From positions 310,001-374,000 of the forward strand of contig NZ_CP067169.1 of the NCBI RefSeq assembly GCF_028553885.1: a DNA stretch of 64,000 nt, read 5' to 3'. The translations under genes and the position numbers were made by a program. The notes under the pieces are model-generated. The model was not told the DNA's origin. It ran no database searches and saw only the letters and a list, made by a program, of their open reading frames with translations. The DNA comes from Paracoccus aestuarii. GTDB lineage: Bacteria > Pseudomonadota > Alphaproteobacteria > Rhodobacterales > Rhodobacteraceae. Positions 25,727 through 34,442 of this stretch are shown in pieces (the first letter of the stretch is position 1; every line of letters begins with the position of its first letter).

Positions 25727-25787
25727 CACCGACGGCCGCGACCCCGGCCCGTCAGGGCCGGTCAGGCGCGGCCGTCCGCCCCCTTCC

Positions 25788-26609
25788 TCACAGCGCGGTC
25801 CGCAGCTCCCACAGGTCCGGGAACAGCACCACGTCCAGCATCCGCCGCAGATAGGTCACCCCCGAGGTGCCCCCCGATCCGCGCTTGAAGCCGATGATCC
25901 GCTCCACCGTCGTCACATGATTGAACCGCCAGCGGCGGAAATAATCCTCGAAATCGACCAGCTTTTCGGCCAGCTCATAGAGCTCCCAATACCGCCCCGG
26001 ATCGCGATAGACCTCGGCCCAGGCCGCCCGCGCCGCCGCATCCGGCGCATGGGGTGCGTCCAGCGCCGGGCGCGCCGCCACGTCGAACCCCGCCGCCCGC
26101 AGCCGCCCCAGAACCTCGTCATAGAGCGACGGTCGCGCGGCCTCGGCCCGCAGCGCATCCGCCAGGTCGGGCCGATGCGCATGGGGCGCGATCATCGCCA
26201 TGTTGCGGTTGCCCGCGACGAATTCGATCATCCGGTATTGATGCGACTGAAACCCGCTGCTTTCGGCCAGCGCGGGGCGAAAGGTCGAATATTCCGACGG
26301 CGTCATGGTGCGCAGCACGTCCCAGGCCGAATTCAGCTGCTCCATGATCCGCGCCACGCGGGTCAGCATCTTGAACGCCGGGCGCAGATCGCCCTCGGCG
26401 ATCCGCTCGCGCGCCGCCCCCATCTCCAGCAGCGCCAGCTTCATCCACAGCTCGGAGGTCTGGTGCTGGATGATGAACAGCATCTCGTCATGCGCATCCG
26501 ACAGCGGGTGCTGTGCCGTCAACAGCCGGTCCAGCCCCAGGTAATCGCCATAGGACATGCGCCCGTCGAAGGACATGCGCGCGCCTTCCTGTGCAGGGTC
26601 GATACTCAT
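25788..26609 (-). CDS. kynA: Tryptophan 2,3-dioxygenase
   Basis: Haem dioxygenase that opens the indole ring of tryptophan to N-formylkynurenine. 273 residues, the bacterial length. Family motifs: [41 protein letters not shown] near the start, [19 protein letters not shown] in the middle and [29 protein letters not shown] with the haem-ligand His and substrate loop near the end. The start overlaps the stop of the CoA-ligase gene by four bases, so it is the last gene of the operon. kynB and kynU, needed to reach anthranilate, are not in the window. Confidence 0.96.
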   Translation of the reverse strand: MSIDPAQEGARMSFDGRMSYGDYLGLDRLLTAQHPLSDAHDEMLFIIQHQTSELWMKLALLEMGAARERIAEGDLRPAFKMLTRVARIMEQLNSAWDVLRTMTPSEYSTFRPALAESSGFQSHQYRMIEFVAGNRNMAMIAPHAHRPDLADALRAEAARPSLYDEVLGRLRAAGFDVAARPALDAPHAPDAAARAAWAEVYRDPGRYWELYELAEKLVDFEDYFRRWRFNHVTTVERIIGFKRGSGGTSGVTYLRRMLDVVLFPDLWELRTAL

Positions 26610-28216
26610 TGCTTCAGCCTGAACCTCTGGATCTTGCCGGTCTGGGTCTTGGGCAGGGCCTCGCAGAAGACCACCCGGCGGGGATATTTGAAGGGCGCGA
26701 TCGCATCCTTCACATGACGCTGCAACCGCTCCGCGGTCGCGGTATCGGGCGCGACGCCGGGGGCCAGCACCACATGCGCCTCGACGATCTGGCCGCGTTC
26801 GACGTCCGGCGCGCCGATCACCGCGCATTCCAGCACGTCGGGATGCGCCAGCAGCGCGGCCTCCACATCCGGCCCCGCAATGTTGTAGCCCGCCGACACG
26901 ATGATGTCGTCGCAGCGCGCCGCGAAATGGAACCGCCCGTCATCGTCCTGCCAGAAGGTGTCGCCGGTCAGGTTCCAGCCGCCCTGCACATACTCCGCCT
27001 GCCGTGCATCGTTCAGATAGCGGCAGCCCGTGGGCCCGATTACTGCCAACCGCCCCATCTCTCCGCGCGGCACCTCCTGTCCCGCATCGTCTACGATCCG
27101 GGCGCGGTATCCCTGCACCGGCCGCCCGGTGCAGCCCGGATGGCTGTCATCCAGCCGGTTGGTCAGGAAGATGTGCAGCATCTCGGTCGCGCCGATCCCG
27201 TCCAGCATCGGCTTGCCCGTGCGGTCGTGCCAATCCTGCCAGATGGGGGCGGGCAGGGTCTCTCCGGCGCTAATCGCCACGCGCAGGCTGGACAGGTCCG
27301 CCCCCTGATCCATCGCGCGCAGCATCACCCGGTACGCCGTGGGCGCGGTCACGCAGATCGTGGCGCGGTGGCGTTCGATGATCTCGATCATGTTCGGGGG
27401 CGAGGCATCCTCCAACAGCACCGCGCTGGCCCCAAAGCGCAGCGGAAACACCGCCAGCCCGCCCAGCCCGAAGGTGAACGCCAAGGGCGGCGACCCCACG
27501 AAGACATCGTCGGGCGTCACCCCCAGCACCTCGCGCGCATAGCCGTCGGCGATGATCAAGAGGTCGCGGTGGAAATGCATCGTGGCCTTGGGCTCGCCCG
27601 TCGACCCCGAGGTCATCCCCAGCAGCGCCACGTCATCGCGCCCGGTCCGCACCGCCTCGAAGCGCACGGGCTTGGTCAGCGCCGCGCGGTCCAGCTCCGC
27701 GTCATGGTTCGCGGTGCCGTCGAAGCCAACGACCGTCGTCAGCGTCGAACCCCTGGCCGCCGCCACCAGCTCATCCATCAGCCGCGTGTCGCACAGCGCA
27801 TGGGTCACCCGCGCCTTGTCGATGATCTGGGACAGCTCCTTGGCGCGCAGCATGGGCATGGTGTTCACCACCACCGCCCCCGCCTTGGTCGCGGCCAGCC
27901 AGCAGGCGACCGTCGCGGGGTTGTTGGCCGACCGGATCAGCACCCTGTTGCCCGGCCGCAGCCCGTAATCCGCGACCAGCGCATGGGCCAGCCGGTTGGT
28001 CCAGTCCGACAGCTCCTTGTAGGTCCGGGCCCGCCCGTTGCCGACCAGCGCCACCCGGTCGCCAAAGCCGCGATCGACCATGCGGTCGGTCAGCTCCGCC
28101 CCCGCGTTCAGCCAGTCGGGATAGTCGTATCCGGACAGGTCGATCCGCGGCCAGGCCTCCGGCGGGGGCAGGTTGTCGCGCGTGAAGCTGTCCTCGTGCC
28201 CGCTTGGTCCCAGCAT
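26606..28216 (-). CDS. abmG: 2-aminobenzoate-CoA ligase (benzoate-CoA ligase family)
   Basis: Acyl-adenylate-forming enzyme, proposed to activate anthranilate (2-aminobenzoate) with ATP and CoA. 536 residues: AMP-binding motif [21 protein letters not shown] (about 205), [22 protein letters not shown], the hinge [20 protein letters not shown] and the catalytic Lys in [12 protein letters not shown]. The overall sequence type is that of benzoate/2-aminobenzoate-CoA ligases rather than acetyl-CoA synthetase. Substrate is inferred from the linked monooxygenase/reductase fusion and tryptophan dioxygenase. It lies 9 bases after the Rid-family gene. Confidence 0.88.
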   Translation of the reverse strand: MLGPSGHEDSFTRDNLPPPEAWPRIDLSGYDYPDWLNAGAELTDRMVDRGFGDRVALVGNGRARTYKELSDWTNRLAHALVADYGLRPGNRVLIRSANNPATVACWLAATKAGAVVVNTMPMLRAKELSQIIDKARVTHALCDTRLMDELVAAARGSTLTTVVGFDGTANHDAELDRAALTKPVRFEAVRTGRDDVALLGMTSGSTGEPKATMHFHRDLLIIADGYAREVLGVTPDDVFVGSPPLAFTFGLGGLAVFPLRFGASAVLLEDASPPNMIEIIERHRATICVTAPTAYRVMLRAMDQGADLSSLRVAISAGETLPAPIWQDWHDRTGKPMLDGIGATEMLHIFLTNRLDDSHPGCTGRPVQGYRARIVDDAGQEVPRGEMGRLAVIGPTGCRYLNDARQAEYVQGGWNLTGDTFWQDDDGRFHFAARCDDIIVSAGYNIAGPDVEAALLAHPDVLECAVIGAPDVERGQIVEAHVVLAPGVAPDTATAERLQRHVKDAIAPFKYPRRVVFCEALPKTQTGKIQRFRLKQ

Positions 28217-28225
28217 GACGTCCCC

Positions 28226-28621
28226 CTATTCCGGCACCACGGCGGTGGCCTCGATCTCGACCTTGGCGCGGTCCTCGACCAGCGCCACGACCTGCACCAG
28301 CGCCATGGCCGGGTAATGCCGCCCGATCACGTCGCGATAGGCCGCCCCCACATCGCGCAGCGCGCCCAGATATTCGTGCTTGTCGGTGACATACCAGGTC
28401 AGCCGCACCAGATGCTCGGGCCCCGCGCCGCCCTCGGCCAGGACCGCCACGATGTTCTCCAGCACCTGCCGGACCTGTCCCGCGAAATCGTCGGTCTGAA
28501 AGACCTGATCCGCGTCCCAGCCCACCAGCCCGCCGGTAAAGATCATCCGCCCCCGCGCCATCACCCCGTTGGAATAGCCCGAGGCGCGCTTCCACGTCGC
28601 CGGATGCAGGGGTTCATGCAT
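28226..28621 (-). CDS. Rid family (YjgF/UK114-like) protein
   Basis: Small trimeric-type protein, 131 residues, of the Rid superfamily that includes enamine/imine deaminases. Family stretches: FTGGLVGWDADQVFQTDDFAGQVRQVLENIVAVLAEGGAG, LVRLTWYVTDKHEYLGALRDVGAAYRDVIG and KVEIEATAVV. The Arg that classic RidA uses (PARS motif) is Met here (PAMALVQVVAL), so deaminase activity is uncertain. It may act on an amino-bearing intermediate of 2-aminobenzoyl-CoA breakdown; this is inference. The start ATG 28621 overlaps the thioesterase gene by eight bases. Confidence 0.85.
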   Translation of the reverse strand: MHEPLHPATWKRASGYSNGVMARGRMIFTGGLVGWDADQVFQTDDFAGQVRQVLENIVAVLAEGGAGPEHLVRLTWYVTDKHEYLGALRDVGAAYRDVIGRHYPAMALVQVVALVEDRAKVEIEATAVVPE

Positions 28622-29003
28622 GATGCGCCTCCAGTGTCTGTCGCATGGCGTCCGGCCAGGGGGACGGGGTGAAGTCGCGGTCCATCCAGACCACCGTGGT
28701 CCGCGCCTCGACCCGGTCCTCGCCGCGCACCAGGAAGCGCGCGCTGGTCCGGCCCAGATGCTCGACCACCAGCGTCCAGTCCAGCCGGTCGCCAAGGCGC
28801 GCGGGCTTGCGGAAGGCCATCTCCAGCGCGACGGTGGGCATGCCCTGACCGGCCGCCATCATCGGCCCGAAGCCATGCCCCACGACCTCCAGAAAGAAGT
28901 TCTCCACCATGTGGTTCACCATCTCCGCATAGCGGGGATAGAAGACGATCCCCGCCGGGTCGCAGTGGCAGAATTCGATGGGAATGGTGCGGGAATAGGT
29001 CAT
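28614..29003 (-). CDS. Acyl-CoA thioesterase, 4-hydroxybenzoyl-CoA thioesterase family
   Basis: Hot-dog-fold thioesterase, 129 residues. The N-terminal motif [29 protein letters not shown] carries the catalytic Asp of the 4HBT family (residue 15 or so). The rest, with [29 protein letters not shown], fits the family. In this operon it may release CoA from a dead-end aryl-CoA or from a ring-reduced intermediate. It overlaps the acyl-CoA dehydrogenase gene by four bases. Confidence 0.9.
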   Translation of the reverse strand: MTYSRTIPIEFCHCDPAGIVFYPRYAEMVNHMVENFFLEVVGHGFGPMMAAGQGMPTVALEMAFRKPARLGDRLDWTLVVEHLGRTSARFLVRGEDRVEARTTVVWMDRDFTPSPWPDAMRQTLEAHHA

Positions 29004-30130
29004 GCGCCCTCCAGGATGCTGCGGGCGATGACGACGCGTTGCACGTCGCTGGCCCCCTCATAGATGCGCAACGCGCGGATCTCGCGGTACAGGCTCTCGA
29101 CCACGCTGCCGGTGCGCACGCCGTCGCCGCCATGCAGCTGCACGGCTTGGTCGATGACCTCCTGCGCGACCTCGGTGGCATAGAGCTTGGCCATCGCCGC
29201 CTCGCGCGTGATGCGGGGCGCACCGTGGTCCTTGGCCCAGGCCGCCCGATAGATCAGCAGGGCGGCGGCGTCGATCTTCAGCGCCATGTCGGCCAGATGC
29301 CCCTGGACCATCTGCAGCTCGGCCATCGGCGCGCCATGGATCCGGCGCGACCGCACCCGCGCCAGCGCCTCGTCCAGCGCCCGGCGCGCGAAGCCCAGGG
29401 CCGCGGCCCCCACCGTAGGCCGGAAATGATCCAGCACCGTCATGGCGATGCGGAAGCCCTGACCCGGCTGCCCGATCAGCGCCTCCCCCGGCAGCCGCAC
29501 CCCGGTCAGCCGCAGATGCGCCAGCGGATGGGGGGCCATCACGTCGATGCGCCCGACCACCTCCAGCCCCGGCGTTTCCGCTTGCAGCAGAAATGCCGAC
29601 AGCCCCCGCGCGCCCTCACCCTCTCCGGTCCGCGCGACGATCACATAAACATCCGCGATCCCGCCGTTGGAGATATAGGTCTTCTCCCCGTCCAGAACCC
29701 ACCCGTCGCCGTCCCGCCGCGCGGTGGTCGCCAGGCGCGCGACGTCCGACCCCGAGGCAGGCTCGGTCAGCGCAAAGCCCGAAATCGCCTGCCCCGCCCG
29801 CGTCCGCTCCAGCCACGCCCGCTGCGGCCCGCTGCCGAACAGCGTCACCGCCCCCATGCCCAGCCCCTGCATGGCGAAGGCGAAATCCGCCAACCCGTCA
29901 TGGCGCGCCAGCGTCTCGCGGATCAGGCACAGCGCGCGCACGTCCAGCGCCTCGCCCCCCGAATGCGCCAGCCAGCCGCCGTCCCCCAACGCCCGCACCA
30001 GCCCCCGGCAGGCTCCGTCCACGTCGCCGTGATCCACGGGCAGCGCACCTGCCGCCCAATCCTCCAGCCCTTCGGCCAGCACCCGATGCCGATCCTCGAG
30101 GAACGGCCAGTCCAGAAAGCTGCGGTCCAT
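29000..30130 (-). CDS. Acyl-CoA dehydrogenase
   Basis: FAD enzyme that oxidises an acyl-CoA to the 2-enoyl-CoA. 376 residues with the family layout: [52 protein letters not shown] in the middle domain, and the C-terminal helical domain with [43 protein letters not shown] and [19 protein letters not shown] start it at ATG 30130 (MDRSFLDWP); the longer reading from 30154 merely translates a dispersed repeat as GIWATEK. It probably acts in the beta-oxidation-like steps of this operon. Isovaleryl- or cyclohexanecarboxyl-type substrates cannot be excluded. Confidence 0.93.
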   Translation of the reverse strand: MDRSFLDWPFLEDRHRVLAEGLEDWAAGALPVDHGDVDGACRGLVRALGDGGWLAHSGGEALDVRALCLIRETLARHDGLADFAFAMQGLGMGAVTLFGSGPQRAWLERTRAGQAISGFALTEPASGSDVARLATTARRDGDGWVLDGEKTYISNGGIADVYVIVARTGEGEGARGLSAFLLQAETPGLEVVGRIDVMAPHPLAHLRLTGVRLPGEALIGQPGQGFRIAMTVLDHFRPTVGAAALGFARRALDEALARVRSRRIHGAPMAELQMVQGHLADMALKIDAAALLIYRAAWAKDHGAPRITREAAMAKLYATEVAQEVIDQAVQLHGGDGVRTGSVVESLYREIRALRIYEGASDVQRVVIARSILEGA

Positions 30131-30152
30131 CTTCTCTGTTGCCCAAATACCC
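30131..30152 (-). repeat. Dispersed repeat GGGTATTTGG, copy 2
   Basis: Same repeat as at 9594, here on the minus strand with one change (CAACAG for CAACGG). Its last bases GAGAAG abut the ATG of the acyl-CoA dehydrogenase gene and act as ribosome-binding site. Confidence 0.75.
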
Positions 30153-30158
30153 AAAAAA

Positions 30159-30971
30159 TCAGTTGCCCTCGAAGACCGGCGTCTGTCTGGCGACGAAGGC
30201 CCGATAGGCCCGCTCGAAATCGCGCGTCGTCATGCAGATGGCCTGGGCCTGCGCCTCGGCCTCGATCGCCTGATCCAGACCCATGGTCCATTCCTGCAGC
30301 AGCTGCGTCTTGGTGATGCCATGCGCCCAGACAGGCCCCGCCGCGATCGCCCGCGCCAACTCCATCGCGGCGGCAAAGACGTCGTCATGCAGGCTGTTCC
30401 AGAACCCCCACCGCTCGCCCTCCTCGGCGCGCAGCACGCGGCCCGTATACAGCAGTTCCGCCGCCCGCCCCTGGCCCACGATCCGCGGCAGCATCGCGCA
30501 GGCGCCCATGTCGCAGCCCGCAAGCCCAACCTTGGTGAAGAGGAACGCGGCCTTGGCCGAGGGCGCCGCCAGCCGCAGGTCGCTGGCCATGGCCATGATC
30601 GCGCCCGCGCCGACACAGACCCCCTCGACCGCGGCGATCACCGGCTTGCCGCAATGGATCATCGCGCGCACCAACTCCCCCGTCATGCGGGTGAAGGCCA
30701 AGAGCTGCGGCATCTCCATCCCGACCAGCGGGCCGATGATCTCATGCACGTCGCCGCCCGAGCAGAAATTCCCGCCATTCGACGCCAGCACAACCACATC
30801 CACGTCCGACGCATGGGCGAGCATCCGGAAGCAGGCGCCCAGTTCGGCATAGCTGTCGAAGGTCAGGGGGTTCTTGCGCTCGGGGCGGTTCAGGCGGATC
30901 ACCGCGATGCGGTCCGTGACCTCCCACAGAAAATGCTCGGGTGCCAGATCGGCCATGGGGACGGGGTTCAT
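30159..30971 (-). CDS. Enoyl-CoA hydratase/isomerase family protein
   Basis: Crotonase-fold enzyme, 270 residues. Oxyanion-hole segments are [20 protein letters not shown] and [72 protein letters not shown]. The usual first catalytic Glu position reads GCD-MGA, so Asp may replace it. In this operon a role in hydrating or opening the ring-reduced CoA intermediate fits. Start ATG 30971 overlaps the MarR gene's stop by four bases. Confidence 0.9.
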   Translation of the reverse strand: MNPVPMADLAPEHFLWEVTDRIAVIRLNRPERKNPLTFDSYAELGACFRMLAHASDVDVVVLASNGGNFCSGGDVHEIIGPLVGMEMPQLLAFTRMTGELVRAMIHCGKPVIAAVEGVCVGAGAIMAMASDLRLAAPSAKAAFLFTKVGLAGCDMGACAMLPRIVGQGRAAELLYTGRVLRAEEGERWGFWNSLHDDVFAAAMELARAIAAGPVWAHGITKTQLLQEWTMGLDQAIEAEAQAQAICMTTRDFERAYRAFVARQTPVFEGN

Positions 30972-31402
30972 TCGGGCCTCCCGGCGCGGGACAGGATGTC
31001 GCGCAGCGCCTCCAGATCGGTTTCGGACAATCGGCTCAGGATCGCGTCGACCTCGGCCTCATGGCCCAAGGCCATGATCTCGAACGCCTCCAGGCCTTCG
31101 GGCGTCAGGCGCACGCGGATGCGGCGGCGGTCGCCATCCTCGGCCTCGCGGCGAACCAGGCCATCGGCCTCCAGCCGGTCGACGACCGCCGTGGCATTGC
31201 CGTTCGACACCAGCAGCAGGCGCGACAGCTCGGACATGGTCACGCCGTCGCGCCTGCGCCACAAGGCCGCCATCACGTCGAACCGGGGCAGGGTCGTGCC
31301 ATGCGCGCGGCGCAGATAGTCGCGCAGGTGGTTCTCGGCCCCCCGCGTCACGCCCAGAAGGCGGATCCAGGTCTTCAGCCGCCGCTTGGACAGGTCGGTC
31401 AT
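30968..31402 (-). CDS. MarR-family transcriptional regulator of the aminobenzoate operon
   Basis: Winged-helix regulator, 144 residues: [63 protein letters not shown] holds the recognition helix ([16 protein letters not shown]) and the wing. It sits inside the operon, overlapping both neighbours by four bases, so it should control its own expression. Regulators of this type in aryl-CoA pathways commonly bind a CoA thioester; whether that is so here is inference. The perfect palindrome at 34446-34459 is the best candidate operator. Confidence 0.92.
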   Translation of the reverse strand: MTDLSKRRLKTWIRLLGVTRGAENHLRDYLRRAHGTTLPRFDVMAALWRRRDGVTMSELSRLLLVSNGNATAVVDRLEADGLVRREAEDGDRRRIRVRLTPEGLEAFEIMALGHEAEVDAILSRLSETDLEALRDILSRAGRPE

Positions 31403-32124
31403 GCGCTCTCGCCCCCGTCCAGGACGATGGCCTGGCCGTTCGCGCTGGCCGCCGCGGGGGAAGCCAGCCACAAAGCGGTCGCCGTGACCTCGGAGGGCGC
31501 GATCAGCCGCGCCTGCGGGTTCTTGCCCGCCAGCGCGGCCACCGCCGCATCATGGTCGCGGCCGGTCTTGTCCATGATGTTGGCGATGCTGCGCCGCGTC
31601 ATCTCGGTATCCAGATAGCCGGGGCAGATCGCGTTGACGGTGATGTCCTTCTTCGCGACCTCCAGCGCCAGCGACCGCACGAGGCCCATCACCCCATGCT
31701 TGCTGGCCGCATAGGGCGCCGCATAGGCCGCCCCGCGCACCCCGGTGATCGAGCAGATGGCGATCATTCGCCCCCCCGGTCCCATCTGCGCCAGCGCCTG
31801 GCGGAAGGTCAGGAACACCCCGGTCAGGTTCACCGCGATGATGCGGTGCCAATGCTCCATCGTGACCTTGCCGAAGGGCGCGGCCTCGGCGATGCCCGCA
31901 TTGGCGATGACGACCTGACAGGGACCGGCCGCGTCAAAGACCGCGCGGACCTGATCCTCGTCGCTGACATCGCCCGGCACGGCGCGGATCAGGCCCCCCG
32001 CCACCGCCCCCAGTTTCGCCGCATCGCGGCCGGTGATGACGACCTCATGGCCTTGGGCCGCAAAGGCGCGGGCCATGTCGGCGCCGGTGCCGCTGCCGCC
32101 GCCGGTGATCAGGATGCGGGTCAT
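31399..32124 (-). CDS. SDR family NAD(P)-dependent oxidoreductase
   Basis: Classical short-chain dehydrogenase, 241 residues. Cofactor motif [22 protein letters not shown] at the N-terminus, [15 protein letters not shown], catalytic Ser in ICSITGVRG, YxxxK as PYAASKHG near residue 153, and [20 protein letters not shown] after it. Likely oxidises a 3-hydroxyacyl-CoA in the lower part of the 2-aminobenzoyl-CoA route. Acetoacetyl-CoA reductase-like activity is another possibility. Coupled by four-base overlaps to the regulator gene and to the monooxygenase gene. Confidence 0.92.
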   Translation of the reverse strand: MTRILITGGGSGTGADMARAFAAQGHEVVITGRDAAKLGAVAGGLIRAVPGDVSDEDQVRAVFDAAGPCQVVIANAGIAEAAPFGKVTMEHWHRIIAVNLTGVFLTFRQALAQMGPGGRMIAICSITGVRGAAYAAPYAASKHGVMGLVRSLALEVAKKDITVNAICPGYLDTEMTRRSIANIMDKTGRDHDAAVAALAGKNPQARLIAPSEVTATALWLASPAAASANGQAIVLDGGESA

Positions 32125-34400
32125 GCGCGGATCTCCTCGGCCTGTTTCGCGGCCAGGCGGCGCGCCTGATCGCGGCTCGCGTGATAGGGCAGGGGCCAGT
32201 CCGCCGGATCGCCCAGGGCCGTCGCCGCATGCAGCGTCCAATAGGGGTCGGCCAGATGCGGCCGCCCGATGGCCACCAGATCGGCGCGCCCCGCCATCAG
32301 GATGCCGTTGGCCTGATCGGCATCGGTGATGTTGCCCACCGCCATCGTTGCCAGCCCCGCCTGGTTGCGGATGCGGTCCGAGAACGGCGTCTGGAACATC
32401 CGCCCATAGACGGGCCGCGCCTCGGGCGTCGTCTGACCGGCCGAAACGTCGATGATATCCGCCCCCGCCGCATGGAAGGCCCGCGCGATGGCGACCGATT
32501 CGTCCGGCGTCACGCCATCCTCGGTCCAGTCCGTGGCCGAGATGCGCACCGACATGGGCCTGTCCTGGGGCCAGACGGCGCGCATGGCGGCGAAGACCTC
32601 CAGCGGCCAGCGCAGGCGGTTCTCCAGGCTGCCGCCATAGTCATCCGTGCGCCGGTTCGACACCGGCGACAGGAAGCCCGACAGCAGATAGCCATGCGCC
32701 GCATGCAGCTCGATCATGTCAAAGCCCGCCGCATCGGCCATGCGGGTCGCGGCCACGAACTGTTCGGTCACCGCCTCCATGTCGGCGCGGGTCATCTCCT
32801 GCGGGACGGCATTGCCCTCGGACCAGGGCAGGGCGGAGGCCGCCATGATCGGCCAGTTGCCGTCCTCAAGGGGCTGGTCCATCCCCTCCCACCCGATGCG
32901 GGTGGAGCCCTTGCGGCCGGAATGGCCGATCTGACAGCAGATCCTGGCATCCGTCTCGGCATGGACGAAATCGGTGATCCGCCGCCAGGCCGCCTGATGC
33001 TCGGGCGCGTAGAGGCCAGGACAGCCCGGCGTGATGCGGCCTTCGGGGCTGACGCAGGTCATCTCGGTGAAGACCAGGCCCGCGCCGCCCTTGGCGCGTT
33101 CGCCGTAATGGACCAGGTGCCAGTCGGTCGGGCAGCCTTCGCGCGCCTTGTACTGCGCCATGGGCGAGACCACGATGCGGTTCTTCAGCGCCATGTCGCG
33201 CAGGCGGAAGGGCGCGAAGATCGGCGCGCGGCCCGGCTGGCCGCCGGCCTGCCGTTGGAACCAGTCCTCGGCCTCGCGCACCCAATCCGGGTCGCGCAGG
33301 CGCAGGTTTTCGTGGCCGATGCGCTGGCTGCGGGTCAGCAGGGAATAGGTGAACTGGATCGGGTCCAGGTCCAGGTAACGCTCGACCTCCTCGAACCATT
33401 CCAGGCTGTTGCGGGCCGCCGATTGCAGGCGCAGCACCTCGACGCGCCGTTCCTCCTGATAGCGTTCGAAGGCGCGGGGCAGGTCGGGTTCGGAGTGCAG
33501 ATAGTCGGCCAGCGCGATGGCGCTGTCGAGCGCCAGCCGCGTGCCCGACCCGATCGAGAAATGCCCCGTGGCCGCCGCATCGCCCATCAGCACGACGTTC
33601 TCATGATACCAGCGGTCGCAGATGACGCGGGGAAAGTTCATCCAGACGGCCGAGCCGCGCAGGTGGGCGGCGTTCGACATCAGCTCGTGCCCGCCCAGAT
33701 GGTCCTTGAAGACGTTGCGGCAGGTCTCGACGATCTGCTCCTTGGACATGCCTTCGAAGCCCATCGCGTCCCAGGTGTCTTGGGCGCATTCCACGATGAA
33801 GGTCGCAGTGTCGGCATCGTAGGAATAGACATGCGCCCAGAGCCAGCCCTGCGGCGTCTTTTCGAAGATGAAGGTGAAGGCGTCGTCGAATTTCTGCTTG
33901 GTGCCCAGCCAGACGAACTTGCAGCGGCGCATGTCGATGTCGGGGCGGAACACGTCCGCATACTCAGTGCGGACGCGGCTGTTCAGCCCGTCGCAGGCCA
34001 CGACCAGATCATAGTCGCGGCGATAGGTTTCGGCGGTCTGGAACTCGGTCTGGAATTGCAGGTCCACGCCCAGTTCGCGCGCGCGCTCCTGCAGCAGGAT
34101 CAGCAGCTGCCGCCGCCCGATCCCGGCGAAGCCGTGCCCGCCCGAGACCTGGCGGTGCCCGTCGCGGACCACCGCGATGTCGTCCCAATAGATGAAGTGG
34201 TCGCGGATCGCCTGCGCCGAGGGCGGGTCGTTGCGTTCCAGCCGCAACAGGGCGTCGTCGGACAGCACCACGCCCCATCCGAAGGTGTCGCCCGCATTGT
34301 TGCGCTCCAGCACTGTCACGTCATGCGACGGATCGCGCAGCTTCATCGAGATCGCGAAATAGAGGCCCGCAGGCCCGCCGCCCAGACAGAGAATCTTCAT
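32121..34400 (-). CDS. abmA: 2-aminobenzoyl-CoA monooxygenase/reductase (salicylyl-CoA 5-hydroxylase/OYE fusion)
   Basis: Two-part flavoprotein of 759 residues. The N-terminal part (1 to about 385) is a FAD aromatic hydroxylase: [74 protein letters not shown]. The C-terminal part (about 395-759) is an Old Yellow Enzyme-type reductase: [55 protein letters not shown] and [15 protein letters not shown]. This fusion is the one described for 2-aminobenzoyl-CoA monooxygenase/reductase, which hydroxylates and then reduces the ring. First gene of the operon. Salicylyl-CoA 5-hydroxylase is the main alternative, less likely given the linked tryptophan dioxygenase. Confidence 0.9.
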   Translation of the reverse strand: MKILCLGGGPAGLYFAISMKLRDPSHDVTVLERNNAGDTFGWGVVLSDDALLRLERNDPPSAQAIRDHFIYWDDIAVVRDGHRQVSGGHGFAGIGRRQLLILLQERARELGVDLQFQTEFQTAETYRRDYDLVVACDGLNSRVRTEYADVFRPDIDMRRCKFVWLGTKQKFDDAFTFIFEKTPQGWLWAHVYSYDADTATFIVECAQDTWDAMGFEGMSKEQIVETCRNVFKDHLGGHELMSNAAHLRGSAVWMNFPRVICDRWYHENVVLMGDAAATGHFSIGSGTRLALDSAIALADYLHSEPDLPRAFERYQEERRVEVLRLQSAARNSLEWFEEVERYLDLDPIQFTYSLLTRSQRIGHENLRLRDPDWVREAEDWFQRQAGGQPGRAPIFAPFRLRDMALKNRIVVSPMAQYKAREGCPTDWHLVHYGERAKGGAGLVFTEMTCVSPEGRITPGCPGLYAPEHQAAWRRITDFVHAETDARICCQIGHSGRKGSTRIGWEGMDQPLEDGNWPIMAASALPWSEGNAVPQEMTRADMEAVTEQFVAATRMADAAGFDMIELHAAHGYLLSGFLSPVSNRRTDDYGGSLENRLRWPLEVFAAMRAVWPQDRPMSVRISATDWTEDGVTPDESVAIARAFHAAGADIIDVSAGQTTPEARPVYGRMFQTPFSDRIRNQAGLATMAVGNITDADQANGILMAGRADLVAIGRPHLADPYWTLHAATALGDPADWPLPYHASRDQARRLAAKQAEEIRA

Positions 34401-34435
34401 CCCGTGCCACCTCCTGCGATGCAGGCTGGCACGGG
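34401..34435 (-). promoter_or_regulatory. Hairpin covering the abmA ribosome-binding site
   Basis: In the RNA of the minus strand CCCGTGCCA pairs with TGGCACGGG (9 bp, outer stem, 34427-34435 with 34401-34409), and CCTGC with GCAGG (inner stem). The Shine-Dalgarno GGAGG overlaps the inner 3' arm and the internal loop, and the stem ends exactly at the ATG. It could lower or control translation of the first gene of the operon. Confidence 0.55.
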
Positions 34436-34442
34436 TCCGAAA

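Noticed and set aside
26680-26700. GGGGATATTTGAAGGG as a fifth copy of the dispersed repeat
   Set aside because: It matches only a few bases and codes for the conserved FKYPRR segment of the CoA ligase.
30131-30154. Longer start of the acyl-CoA dehydrogenase at TTG 30154
   Set aside because: The extra residues GIWATEK are just the dispersed repeat translated. The ATG at 30130 has its own Shine-Dalgarno.
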